In this document: piece by piece, positions 50,298 to 59,190 of the stretch
Layout of the letters: each line of letters starts with the position of its first letter
Position numbering within the stretch: the first letter of the stretch is position 1
Source of the DNA: Flavobacterium sp. CG_23.5
GTDB lineage: Bacteria; Bacteroidota; Bacteroidia; Flavobacteriales; Flavobacteriaceae
Direction of reading: 5' to 3'
Length of the DNA stretch: 64,000 nt
Assembly: GCF_017875765.1 (NCBI RefSeq)
Contig: NZ_JAGGNA010000001.1
Location: 3,313,001-3,377,000 of the forward strand
Notes under the pieces: generated by a model
Told to the model about the DNA's origin: nothing
The model's input: the letters and a program-made list of their open reading frames with translations, nothing else
Database searches by the model: none
Program-made: the position numbers and the translations under genes

Positions 50298-50798
50298 ATG
50301 AAAAAATCATTAATGCTTTATGCTCTTATTCTGGCTTTATTATTTAATGTTTACACTTATATGTTTTTGAGTAAGGAAGTAACTTTTGAACAGGATCGAT
50401 ATAGCAGAGTAACGACCAAGCTAAAAGACAGTTTGAAATCAGTGACCAATAAATTAGCTGATGCCAACTATTTTTCTTTGGAAAAAAACGAAAATGCTCA
50501 AAATTATTTTGACTCAGGAAGTGCAGAAAAAACGATTCAGTACGAAAAACTAATTCCAGTGGTAACGGAAAAATTACTGGACTACAATTCAAATCCAAAA
50601 GGGAATCCTTATGTTGGCCAAGATCAAATTGGAGCCAATAAATTTATTATCAATAAAGTAAAAATCCTAAATCACCGATGGATTATTGCGGATTTTAGTG
50701 ATGGAGAAATCTGGGGAGAAGTTTTATTAAAATACTTTGTCAATGATGATGAAAGTATTGCTTTTGAAGTAAATCAATCGTTACTTTATCAAAAGTAA
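50298..50798 (+). CDS. Membrane-anchored protein of unknown function
   Basis: The product has 166 residues. One N-terminal membrane segment (about 5-24) without a cleavage site is followed by a possible coiled coil (about 33-60, TTKLKDSLKSVTNKLADA) and a C-terminal domain with mixed strands (IINKVKILNHRWIIADFSDG). The domain should lie in the periplasm. I do not recognise the family. It forms an operon with the MBL-fold gene, and both end at the hairpin at 50803. Confidence 0.75.
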   Translation: MKKSLMLYALILALLFNVYTYMFLSKEVTFEQDRYSRVTTKLKDSLKSVTNKLADANYFSLEKNENAQNYFDSGSAEKTIQYEKLIPVVTEKLLDYNSNPKGNPYVGQDQIGANKFIINKVKILNHRWIIADFSDGEIWGEVLLKYFVNDDESIAFEVNQSLLYQK

Positions 50799-50802
50799 AG
50801 TC

Positions 50803-50867
50803 TAGTATTCCGTTGCAGTTTTCAGTGTTCAAAAATACCGAAAACTGCAATACAATTGTGAATACTA
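50803..50867. terminator. Bidirectional hairpin between convergent units
   Basis: Two-part stem: TAGTATTC (50803-50810) with GAATACTA (50860-50867), and TTGCAGTTTTC (50813-50823) with GAAAACTGCAA (50840-50850). The outer right arm overlaps the stop codon of the minus-strand esterase gene. It shares the CAGTTTTCAGT core with the terminator at 6722. Confidence 0.65.
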
Positions 50868-51512
50868 ATTTTCAAGGAGCCAATTTTTAAAATCATAAAA
50901 ATTTTGTGGCGCTACACCATGACCTACAGGATATTCTTTATAAGTAGCATTGATACCTAATTTTTCCAAAAATGGTTTTGTTTTTCGAGCCCATTCTACT
51001 GGAATTACTTGATCAACTGTTCCATGTGAATGGAATATTTTTAGTTTTGAAAGATCATTACGCAAGTAGTTTTCTTCTAAAATAGGTTCACTTACGTAAC
51101 CGCTCAATGCAACTACTCTTTGTACTTTGTCGGGATGCGATAAGGCTATGGCATAACTTAAAATAGAACCTTGGCTGAAGCCAACCAAAGTTACATTTTT
51201 AGAATCTATTGGATAGGTTTGAATTAATTCATCAATAAATTGAGCTATTAAATCCCTTGAAATTTTTGCCTGTTCATGATCTGAAAATTTATTTTCATCA
51301 GCATCAAAATTGATAGCATACCACGCATAAGCACCGTATTGCATGTTATATGGCCCTCTCGCTGAAACAATATAATATTCTTCTGGAAGTTCTGTAGCAA
51401 AGGAAAACAAATCTTCTTCGTTGCTGCCGTAACCATGTAATAAAAGTAAAAGAGGGTTTTTGTCTAATTTTATTTTTGGTTCCCTAACCAAATATTCAAG
51501 TGATAACTTCAT
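50865..51512 (-). CDS. Alpha/beta-hydrolase, phospholipase/carboxylesterase type
   Basis: The product has 215 residues. LLLLHGYGSNEEDLF gives the oxyanion region. The nucleophile serine lies in LVGFSQGSILS, the aspartate in HGTVDQVIP and the histidine in YPVGHGVAP, a complete triad of the Abhydrolase_2 group. It is a cytosolic esterase with unknown natural substrate. It is the last gene of a four-gene operon, four bases after the DUF4870-like gene. Confidence 0.92.
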   Translation of the reverse strand: MKLSLEYLVREPKIKLDKNPLLLLLHGYGSNEEDLFSFATELPEEYYIVSARGPYNMQYGAYAWYAINFDADENKFSDHEQAKISRDLIAQFIDELIQTYPIDSKNVTLVGFSQGSILSYAIALSHPDKVQRVVALSGYVSEPILEENYLRNDLSKLKIFHSHGTVDQVIPVEWARKTKPFLEKLGINATYKEYPVGHGVAPQNFYDFKNWLLEN

Positions 51513-51516
51513 TTTA

Positions 51517-51843
51517 TTATGATATGTTTGAAAACCATTTTTGAAAATAGGCTCCTACTAATGGCATTGGTTTTGTTTCTCCTTTTATAGCGGTAAAAAT
51601 TCCGTAGGACCACAAAACAGAAATGCAAATCCACATAGGTGCCGAAATCAGTAAACTATCAAAGTTACTGATAATCAATCCTAATGATATAAATGTAAGT
51701 GTAATGCCTAATCCTTGACGAATATGAAAGGAAGCAAAAGCATTTTTGTCATCGGCATTCATGGACATTGCTATGAAAACACCAATACCTAAAATATAAC
51801 TTGTTATGGCTGCGGTTTTTCCTGCCTCGATACTATTGTTCAT
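51517..51843 (-). CDS. Small DUF4870/Tic20-like membrane protein
   Basis: The product has 108 residues with three hydrophobic segments (about 13-27, 45-60 and 65-85). NAFASFHIRQGLGITLTF, with FHxRQ-G at the start of a helix, is typical of this family, whose members have no settled function. It lies four bases after the dihydroorotase-like gene and four bases before the esterase gene, so translation may be coupled. Confidence 0.82.
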   Translation of the reverse strand: MNNSIEAGKTAAITSYILGIGVFIAMSMNADDKNAFASFHIRQGLGITLTFISLGLIISNFDSLLISAPMWICISVLWSYGIFTAIKGETKPMPLVGAYFQKWFSNIS

Positions 51844-51847
51844 TTTT

Positions 51848-53101
51848 TTATACTAAAATTATTTTTTTCTGATTCACTATTCCGTAAACTTTTCCTTTGA
51901 TTTCTAATCCTAGAAAAGCGGAATTTTTTGATTTTGACAAGATGTTTGATTTGGTGAAAATACTTTTCCCTTCTGGATTGAACAAGGTGATATTCGCTTT
52001 TTCTCCTTCAGCGATGGGATCACTTTCGATACCAAAAGTAGATTTTCCTTCAGTCAATTTTTCAATTATAGTTTCTAATGGTAAAACGGTCATCAAAGCG
52101 CCAAAAGCACTTTCCATTCCTATCGTTCCGTTTTTTGCGGTATCGAATTCCATTTTTTTATGCTCAATATCTATCGGGTTATGGTCCGATGTAATCATAT
52201 CAATCGTCCCGTCTTTTATTCCTTTTAATAATGCCTTTCTATCGGTTTCAATTCTCAATGGAGGTGTAACTTTATATCTGGTGTCAAATTCTTCTAAAGT
52301 TGCATCGGTTAAAACCAAATGATGCACCGCAACGCTACAAGTTACATTCAATCCTTTGGCTTTAGCGTCTTTGATTAATTGAACTGATTTAGCGGTAGAA
52401 ATGGTTGGAATATGTAATTTTCCTCCGGTATATTCCAGTAGAAATAAATTTCGTGCAATTTGGATTTCTTCGGCAAGATTTGGGATTCCTTTTAGCCCTA
52501 ATTGGGTAGAAACAATACCTTCATTTGCCACTCCGTTTCCTTTTATTTTGTCATCTTGTGCAAATGCAATGACTAATCCATCAAAATCCTGCACGTATTG
52601 CAAAGCAATTTTGAGTAAATTGGCATTGTCCAAACTTTTATTATAATCTCCGAAAGCTACGGCACCCGCTTTTTTCATATCGAATAATTCGGCCATGTCG
52701 TTTCCTTGGCTCTCTTTGGTCAAAGCACCAATAGGGAACAACTGGGTAGCAAATCCTTGGGCTTTATTCAATACAAAATTAACTTGTGATTGATTGTCAA
52801 TAATAGGGAAGGAGTTGGGCTGCAATGCAATTGCAGTAAAACCACTTTTTGAAGCAGTTTTAAGTCCGTTTTCAATAGTTTCTCTGTCTTCATAACCAGG
52901 TTCTCCTAGCGAAACACTACTGTCAAACCAACCTTGTGAAATATGTAAATTATCGAGTTTTATCTCCTCAGCATTTTCTGAATTTGGAAGAGAAACTCCA
53001 ATTTTTTTTATAAAACCATCAACAATTAAAATATCTAAAGTCTTGTTATGAAAAGGACTTTTTGAATCAATAATTTTGGCGCCTCTGATGATTATTTTCA
53101 T
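51848..53101 (-). CDS. Dihydroorotase homologue lacking the metal-binding HxH (probably non-catalytic)
   Basis: The product has 417 residues with the amidohydrolase barrel of type I dihydroorotases. The canonical metal motif P-G-x-x-D-x-H-x-H-L-R-E-P-G is here GWFDSSVSLGEPG: serines 62 and 64 replace both histidines, and the substrate arginine is glycine. Later motifs are partly kept (HHLVLTDATLEEFDT, TPPLR, TSDHNP instead of TDHAP). Loss of HxH and R argues against catalysis. Non-catalytic DHOase homologues that support aspartate transcarbamoylase are known, but no pyrB is near. It lies between a BatA-type gene and the DUF4870-like gene. Confidence 0.9.
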   Translation of the reverse strand: MKIIIRGAKIIDSKSPFHNKTLDILIVDGFIKKIGVSLPNSENAEEIKLDNLHISQGWFDSSVSLGEPGYEDRETIENGLKTASKSGFTAIALQPNSFPIIDNQSQVNFVLNKAQGFATQLFPIGALTKESQGNDMAELFDMKKAGAVAFGDYNKSLDNANLLKIALQYVQDFDGLVIAFAQDDKIKGNGVANEGIVSTQLGLKGIPNLAEEIQIARNLFLLEYTGGKLHIPTISTAKSVQLIKDAKAKGLNVTCSVAVHHLVLTDATLEEFDTRYKVTPPLRIETDRKALLKGIKDGTIDMITSDHNPIDIEHKKMEFDTAKNGTIGMESAFGALMTVLPLETIIEKLTEGKSTFGIESDPIAEGEKANITLFNPEGKSIFTKSNILSKSKNSAFLGLEIKGKVYGIVNQKKIILV

Positions 53102-53132
53102 AAGTATTTTTTAATTATTTGAACTTCGCTAT

Positions 53133-55061
53133 TTATTTCACGAATCTTATAATCGCCATTTCGGTCAGTAGAAATAACAGTGCAAAGATAACAAACCATT
53201 TCCAAATTTGATTATCGGTTTTGTTAGTTTGTAATGTGTCAAAAAACGTTGCGGTAGAATCAATTATTTTGTAGTCAGAAAGGAGGTTTTCATTGGCTTG
53301 GGCCAAATTACTTTCGGTCCGATTGTAATTGAAACTGATGTTTTCCAACCACTCTTTTTTGTTATATATTTCAAAATTTCCAGCTTGTTCAGGATAGTCA
53401 TTGAAAGTTAGTTGCACTTTATTATTGAGGATTTTTTGAATAGGAATAAATTGTTCTTCTGAGTTTTTTACAGTTAAAATATCATCCTTATTTAAAGTCG
53501 CGTCAGTCAGATGCGGATTGTTATCACCTATTGTCAATGCATTTACGTTATTGTTCTGGTTATTTATAGCCATTTTATAGAATGTAGGAACAATTAAAGG
53601 TGATTGCTGGAAATTTGAATTTACAGTATTGATAGGTGCCGAAAAAACATAAACTGCCGAAACAGCATTTTGCACAGATGCCAAGAAAACACTTTGATCT
53701 TCATAGGATAAAGCAGCAGGACTTGAACTGGATAGTATGAATGAATTTTTTGTTTTTGGATATTGAAAATTGTTAACCTTATTCTCAAAAACGGAGCTGA
53801 ATAAGGGATGGTTAAAATTGATTTTTGTAATTAGTTTCTCTTTATTTTCGAAAGAATTGAATTTTAAGTTGCCAAAATTCATCACGAAGGAATTCATATA
53901 TACAGAGGCAGCTAGGGCAGATGGAATCACAATTAGATTGCCTCCTTTTTCTACGAATGATTTTAAGGTGGTTTGCAACGCTTGTGGAATTTCGTCCAAT
54001 TCGTTCAAAACAATTGCGTCTTGATTTTGCAGGTTATTGTAATCGAGTGAACTAATAGTGGAGTTACTATAAACAAATTCATTGCTAGTATAAATTCGGG
54101 ATAGAAAACTACTTTTTTCGGCTTCTCCAATACTGACAACATTGATTTTTTTAGTTTTCGAAATACTAAAATAGAAGGTATTGTCATACGCTAAACCATT
54201 GTCCACAATAGAAACATAACCGTGAAAAGTTTGTTTTGGAATAGTAAAAAGAATATTCTTTTTCTTTGTTTCAAAATTTATATTTGTTTTAGCAATGAGC
54301 TTATTTTGATTGTATAAAGCAATTGGAATAGCTGAAAAATCTTCGCCGTAACCGGTTAATTCAATGCTGAGTTCGTAAAAATTATCCGTTGTTCCCTTGA
54401 TGAAAACACTGTCAATAGAAACATTGTTTTTTTGCTCTGCTTTTGGAATTATAAATTCTGGAGTGTCGTTTTTATCAATGTTTATAAGCTGTTTGTTGTC
54501 TAATCCCACCGCATCGGTTATGATCACTATATCTTTTTTGAAAGCAGATTTATGAGCTTTTATCTTTGCCATTAAATTATCTAATTGGAACGGCATTGCA
54601 CTGTATTTAAGGTTTTGCAAGGTATTCCGAATCGATTTTATATCTGTGTTCCAATAATTTTCAGAATTGGTAAGCAATGAAAAATTTAGATTCTCGGGTG
54701 TTTCTTCCAATAATTCCTGTACGGCACGTTTAAGCAATTCCCCCTTTTTTCCTTTGGCTTGCATACTAAAAGAATTGTCCAAGATAATATACATTTCATT
54801 GGTCTTATTTTGACTGTCTTTTGCTTTAAAAGTAGGTTGTGCAAAGGCAACAACGATACATGTCAATAGTAATGAACGGCAGGTGAGAAGCAACCATTTT
54901 TTGATTTTTGAACTTTTTCGGGTCTGAATGGAAAGCTCTTTTAAGAATTTTACATTAGTAAAATATTCTTTTTTGAAACGGCGTAATTGAAATAAATGAA
55001 CCAAAATTGGAACAATCAATATCAATAGAAAGTATAAAATTTCGGGATGTTTGAAATACAT
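53133..55061 (-). CDS. BatA-domain membrane protein with von Willebrand A-like fold
   Basis: The product has 642 residues. The N-terminus (FKHPEILYFLLILIVPIL and LFQLRRFKKEYFTNVKFL) is the BatA signature: a first membrane helix, a basic stretch, then a second helix (about 58-78). A VWA-like domain follows, with a MIDAS-like start, YIILDNSFSMQAKG (about 90-103). The rest is periplasmic, with a last membrane helix at about 620-638. Relatives include the Bat (aerotolerance) proteins, but the other bat genes are not here. First gene of the operon; -7 box TATTTTTG at 55124-55131. Confidence 0.88.
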   Translation of the reverse strand: MYFKHPEILYFLLILIVPILVHLFQLRRFKKEYFTNVKFLKELSIQTRKSSKIKKWLLLTCRSLLLTCIVVAFAQPTFKAKDSQNKTNEMYIILDNSFSMQAKGKKGELLKRAVQELLEETPENLNFSLLTNSENYWNTDIKSIRNTLQNLKYSAMPFQLDNLMAKIKAHKSAFKKDIVIITDAVGLDNKQLINIDKNDTPEFIIPKAEQKNNVSIDSVFIKGTTDNFYELSIELTGYGEDFSAIPIALYNQNKLIAKTNINFETKKKNILFTIPKQTFHGYVSIVDNGLAYDNTFYFSISKTKKINVVSIGEAEKSSFLSRIYTSNEFVYSNSTISSLDYNNLQNQDAIVLNELDEIPQALQTTLKSFVEKGGNLIVIPSALAASVYMNSFVMNFGNLKFNSFENKEKLITKINFNHPLFSSVFENKVNNFQYPKTKNSFILSSSSPAALSYEDQSVFLASVQNAVSAVYVFSAPINTVNSNFQQSPLIVPTFYKMAINNQNNNVNALTIGDNNPHLTDATLNKDDILTVKNSEEQFIPIQKILNNKVQLTFNDYPEQAGNFEIYNKKEWLENISFNYNRTESNLAQANENLLSDYKIIDSTATFFDTLQTNKTDNQIWKWFVIFALLFLLTEMAIIRFVK

Positions 55062-55123
55062 TCGGAGGATGAGTTTACTTCACTTGGTTCTGTTTTCAAT
55101 GCACTTCATTGAATCGTATCATT

Positions 55124-55131
55124 CAAAAATA
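55124..55131 (-). promoter_or_regulatory. -7 promoter box TATTTTTG of the BatA-type operon
   Basis: An exact TAnnTTTG match on the minus strand, 62 bases before the ATG at 55061. No -33 TTG at the expected spacing. Confidence 0.45.
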
Positions 55132-55242
55132 CAAATTTGTTGACAATTTTGAGAGAAGATGTTATAAAATTTTATAGGAACAAACTAAAGGCATTCATTC
55201 TAAATTTATTATGTATTTTTAACTTTCGAATAAAAATATCTA

Positions 55243-56358
55243 ATGATGAAAAAAATATTTTCCATTTTCCTAATAATTTTAATAACAGCGGTAGGGCAAG
55301 CCCAAAAAAACAAACAAAATTTGATTATTGGAACTTACACCAATAAATGTGAAAGCAAAGGAATATATGTTTATGATTTTGATTCGAATACAGGAAGTTT
55401 TAATTTCAAAAATGCTACTGAAAATGTCATAAATCCAAGTTATTTGACGGTTTCAAAGAACAATAATTTTATCTATTCCGTAAACGAAAATGGTGCCGAA
55501 AGTACGGTCAGTTCTTTTGGATACAATTCTTCGAATGGGAAATTGAACCTTATTAATAAACAAAGTTCAAAAGGAGCGGATCCATGTTATATAATTAATG
55601 ACGATAAAAATGTAATTGTTGCTAATTATTCAGGCGGAAATATATCCGTTTTCGGGAAAAATCCTGACGGAAGTATTAGTGAAGCCAAGCAAGTAGTGCA
55701 ACATTTTGACAAAGGTATAAACACCAAAAGACAAGAAGGTCCGCACGTGCATATGGTTCATTTTTCTCCAGATAAAAAGTTTGTTTTGTCTAATGATTTA
55801 GGGAATGATAAAGTGTATTCGTATCAATACAATCCAAATTCATCTACTGCAATCCTTAAAATTAAAGACAGCGTTTCTGTGAAATCTGGCAGCGGACCAA
55901 GGCATTTGACGTTTAGTAATGATGGGAAATATGTTTATTTATTGCAAGAATTAGATGGCTCATTAACGGTTTTTAGTTATTCAAACGGGATTCTGAAAAA
56001 AATGGAGGAAACCACTATTTTAGCTAAAGGTTTTAAAGGAACCTTCAGCTCAGCAGATATTCACATTTCGCCTGACGGAAAATTTTTATATGCAACAAAT
56101 AGAGGTGAAGCAAATACCATTTCAATTTTTAAAATCCTAAAAAACGGAAAATTAGAGTCAAAGGGACAAACGAGCACTTTGGGGAAAGGACCTAGAAATT
56201 TTGCGATTGATCCATCGGGGAATTTTCTTTTGGTGGCGAATCAATATACAAATGATATTGTAATTTTTAAGCGAAATAAAAATACGGGAGCCATTGCAGA
56301 TACTGGAAAAAGAATCATGTTGTGTTCTCCAGTTTGTTTGGTATTTACGAAGAATTAG
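55243..56358 (+). CDS. Secreted lactonase-family beta-propeller (6-phosphogluconolactonase type)
   Basis: The product has 371 residues. A signal peptide (to about residue 20, ending GQAQ) is followed by a seven-bladed propeller of the Lactonase family: LIIGTYTNKCESKGIYVYDF, GPHVHMVHFSPDKKFVLSND, GSGPRHLTFSNDGKYVYL and GKGPRNFAIDPSGNFLLVAN. E. coli Pgl of this family hydrolyses 6-phosphogluconolactone in the cytosol; the signal peptide here puts the enzyme outside the cytoplasm, so another lactone is likely. The start is a double ATG (55243 or 55246). Single gene. Confidence 0.9.
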   Translation: MMKKIFSIFLIILITAVGQAQKNKQNLIIGTYTNKCESKGIYVYDFDSNTGSFNFKNATENVINPSYLTVSKNNNFIYSVNENGAESTVSSFGYNSSNGKLNLINKQSSKGADPCYIINDDKNVIVANYSGGNISVFGKNPDGSISEAKQVVQHFDKGINTKRQEGPHVHMVHFSPDKKFVLSNDLGNDKVYSYQYNPNSSTAILKIKDSVSVKSGSGPRHLTFSNDGKYVYLLQELDGSLTVFSYSNGILKKMEETTILAKGFKGTFSSADIHISPDGKFLYATNRGEANTISIFKILKNGKLESKGQTSTLGKGPRNFAIDPSGNFLLVANQYTNDIVIFKRNKNTGAIADTGKRIMLCSPVCLVFTKN

Positions 56359-56385
56359 ATTTCTTTTAAAAGTAAATGACAATAA

Positions 56386-56426
56386 AAAAGGCTAAAAAAC
56401 GAATTTCATTTTTTAGCCTTTTCACT
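56386..56426. terminator. Bidirectional intrinsic terminator
   Basis: A perfect 14-bp inverted repeat AAAAGGCTAAAAAA (56386-56399) with 56409-56422 between convergent genes, with A- and T-tracts on both sides. Confidence 0.88.
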
Positions 56427-56444
56427 TTTGGACCTTCGACAGTC

Positions 56445-57797
56445 TTATTTGTTCTTGTCTTTCCTTTTCTTGTCTCTGGTTTTTAACATATTTCTGTTGA
56501 CTGATCCGTGTGTCTTTTTCTTAGTTACACCAGGTCCACCCAAATTGACTTTCTTGTTCTTTTTACTTTTCTCTTGAAAAGCACCGTCTCCATCCAATTT
56601 TTGTTTTTTCATCATAAATTTAATCGGCTGTCTGTCTTTTTCAGGTTCGATTAATTTTGATGATATTTCAACTGTTTCTGGGAAAGGTTCGATTGCCAAT
56701 TCCATATTCATCAGTACTTCTATTTCTACTTTGGATTCTTCTTCACGAGGAGCGATCATACTAATTGCCTTACCTTTAGCATCTGCACGACCCGTTCTAC
56801 CTATTCTGTGCATGTACAATTCAGGTAATTCAGGCATTTCAAAGTTGACAACATGGGTAATATTGGAAATATCCAAACCTCTTGCCATAATATCTGTGGT
56901 AATCAAACCACGTAAATTTCCTTCTTGAAAGGAAGCCATGGTGCTCAAACGATAATTTTGAGATTTATTAGAGTGAATTACCCCAAACTGATCTTCAAAA
57001 TCTTCCTCGATGCGTTCGTGAACCATATCTGAAATCTTCTTGTTATTTACAAATACCAAAACGCGACTCATGTCCTCGTTGTTTTGTAATAAATGTTTTA
57101 GAAGGTTTATTTTGGTATTGAAATTGGGAACTTGATAGGCAGTTTGCTTAATGTTCTCCAATGGTGTTCCTGAGGCAGAAAGCGTGACCTCTTCCGGATA
57201 ATCAAAATAGTCATTCAAAATCGCATCGACTTCATCAGTCATCGTTGCCGAAAAAAGAATGTTTTGACGTTTTTTAGGCATCATGGCCAAAATAGATGTC
57301 AATTGAGTACGGAAACCTAAATTAAGCATTTCGTCAAATTCGTCGATTACCAATTTTTGCATTTCTTCGAAACGAATAACATTATCCAGCGTTAAATCCA
57401 TGATTCTTCCTGGAGTACCCACTAGAATATCGCAACCTTTATAGACAGCTGTCTTCTGAGTGTTGATGTTTACACCACCGAAAATCCCAATCGTTCGAAC
57501 TGACATGTATTTAGTCAATTTCTCCACTTCTTCCACTACCTGTACTACAAGTTCACGCGTAGGAACCAGAATTACTATTTTGGGAGTATGTCCTGGAGTA
57601 AATTTATATAATTTTAATAAGGGTAGTAAGTATGCAAATGTTTTACCGGTACCAGTTTGAGCAATACCCATCATATCTCTTCCCGACATTATTACAGAAA
57701 AAGTTTTTTCCTGAATAGGAGTAGGAGTAGTAAATCCTAAATCGTCTATTGCTTTTTGTACGGATTTAGGAAGATTGAATTGCTCAAAAGTAGTCAT
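56445..57797 (-). CDS. DEAD-box RNA helicase (RhlE-like, short)
   Basis: The product has 450 residues. Q motif region FTTPTPIQEKTF, Walker A IAQTGTGKTFAYLLP, DEFD in VIDEFDEMLNLGF in place of the usual DEAD, FSATMTDEVD (SAT) and MHRIGRTGRA (motif VI). The C-terminal 75 residues are Lys and Arg rich (GVTKKKTHGSVNRNML) and end in KKRKDKNK, a basic RNA-binding tail. The change of DEAD to DEFD is seen in some family members and keeps the catalytic DE. It lacks the DbpA domain of the helicase at 8315. Single gene. Confidence 0.93.
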   Translation of the reverse strand: MTTFEQFNLPKSVQKAIDDLGFTTPTPIQEKTFSVIMSGRDMMGIAQTGTGKTFAYLLPLLKLYKFTPGHTPKIVILVPTRELVVQVVEEVEKLTKYMSVRTIGIFGGVNINTQKTAVYKGCDILVGTPGRIMDLTLDNVIRFEEMQKLVIDEFDEMLNLGFRTQLTSILAMMPKKRQNILFSATMTDEVDAILNDYFDYPEEVTLSASGTPLENIKQTAYQVPNFNTKINLLKHLLQNNEDMSRVLVFVNNKKISDMVHERIEEDFEDQFGVIHSNKSQNYRLSTMASFQEGNLRGLITTDIMARGLDISNITHVVNFEMPELPELYMHRIGRTGRADAKGKAISMIAPREEESKVEIEVLMNMELAIEPFPETVEISSKLIEPEKDRQPIKFMMKKQKLDGDGAFQEKSKKNKKVNLGGPGVTKKKTHGSVNRNMLKTRDKKRKDKNK

Positions 57798-57924
57798 TTG
57801 CTTAAATTTTTTGCAAAGATAGTCTTTTTGAAAGTAATCACAGAATAAGATTTTAAACTATTGACAATAAGGTATTTGCAATAGTAATTCGCTTTTCGAT
57901 TTAAGATTTACTAAATCATTTTTT

Positions 57925-59190
57925 CTACTTAAATTTAAGTTCCCAAGATAAATTAAGGGAATAAACCCAAAAGTAGTTGCCTGGATCAAATATTATTTCT
58001 TGGTGTGCAACAGCAAATTGGGTTCCCCAAGCATTACGTTTATTTGAGCTAGAAAAATAATATCCCAAATTAATTTTTTGCGACTTTAAATTTATGATTG
58101 AGGCTTCATTTCCATTAAAATTAAACTGATTGTTTTCAGGCGAAAATCCAATTCCTAATGCTATGCCTAGATAATTGTCGGCATCACTGCGGTATTTTCG
58201 GTATTCCATGGTTCCAGAGCTGCTGGTTCCAGCACCACCAGGCGTTATGTAAGGCCGAAATGACCAATAGCTATTTCCATAATACCAACCCACAGATCCA
58301 GTATATATAGTAGTGGTAGTACTATATTGTAAAGTTCTGAATCCTAAGGAAACTTCAAAACTTTTTGGTAAAGATTTGTACAATTCTGCACCAAATCTAA
58401 CATCTGGAAATAGAAAAGAATTTGACAAACCTATATTTACATAGGCATAGAGTCCTTTTAAAATTTTCGGGTACAGATCGACTTCATATTGTAACCCATT
58501 TTCATTAAATCTTCTATTGAAATTTACTTTCGCTATTATACTTCCGTATTTTGTTTGTCGGCCATATTTAAAAGTATGATACTGCATTGGATCGAATACA
58601 TCCGAGTACAAATCAACGGTTGAATTAATTCCTACAGCATTTTTGCTGAGTATTTTATTTAAGCTGATTTTGTAATCTTTGGCTTTTTGATCTTCTGGAT
58701 TTTTATCCAATGCCAGTTGTATAGTGTTTAAAGCTTCTAATGAGTTGTTTGTTTTTTCTTGAGCACTTGCTTTCAAGTACAAAAGTTCGCCATCCTCAGG
58801 GAAAATTTTCAATGCATTTTCAGTCTTTTCCAAGGCAAGATATGGGAAATCTCCCCACAATTCATTTTTTATTGCAGCAATCCAAGTACTTTTATTTTTA
58901 GTATCTTTCTCTAAAACATAAGCAAACTCTTTCCTTGCTTTTTTATATTCACCATCCCAAGAATATGTTGTCGCCAAAAATGACCGTATTTCGTGATAAT
59001 CCGGATATTTGGTTAGAATGAATTGCAGCGTATCTTGTGCCTGTTTGCGTTGTTGATTGAAAGCTAAATTCCGAGCTGTTTCAAAAGAAGTATCGGGATT
59101 ACCATTATAAATTTTTTGTTGCCCTTGCATTTGAAAAACGCAAGAAACGGCCAGTATAAAAGTTAGTTTAATAACTATTTTTGAAATCAT
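57925..59190 (-). CDS. TPR plus YaiO-type outer-membrane beta-barrel
   Basis: The product has 421 residues. A signal peptide ending in MQGQQ (about 1-24) is followed by four TPR-like helical repeats (about 30-175, SFETARNLAFNQQRKQAQ, YSWDGEYKKARKEFAYVL), then a barrel of about 12 strands ending FWVYSLNLSWELKFK with a C-terminal aromatic. E. coli YaiO is a barrel without TPRs; TPR plus barrel is also the plan of BcsC and PgaA, which export polysaccharide. The start codon overlaps the stop of the upstream sulfatase-type gene by four bases. It is the last gene of the operon and a candidate outer-membrane exit channel. Confidence 0.85.
   Translation of the reverse strand: MISKIVIKLTFILAVSCVFQMQGQQKIYNGNPDTSFETARNLAFNQQRKQAQDTLQFILTKYPDYHEIRSFLATTYSWDGEYKKARKEFAYVLEKDTKNKSTWIAAIKNELWGDFPYLALEKTENALKIFPEDGELLYLKASAQEKTNNSLEALNTIQLALDKNPEDQKAKDYKISLNKILSKNAVGINSTVDLYSDVFDPMQYHTFKYGRQTKYGSIIAKVNFNRRFNENGLQYEVDLYPKILKGLYAYVNIGLSNSFLFPDVRFGAELYKSLPKSFEVSLGFRTLQYSTTTTIYTGSVGWYYGNSYWSFRPYITPGGAGTSSSGTMEYRKYRSDADNYLGIALGIGFSPENNQFNFNGNEASIINLKSQKINLGYYFSSSNKRNAWGTQFAVAHQEIIFDPGNYFWVYSLNLSWELKFK

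Noticed and set aside
55137..55346. Plus-strand frame of 69 codons before the lactonase-type gene
   Set aside because: It overlaps the signal peptide region of the lactonase-type gene in another frame and has no features.
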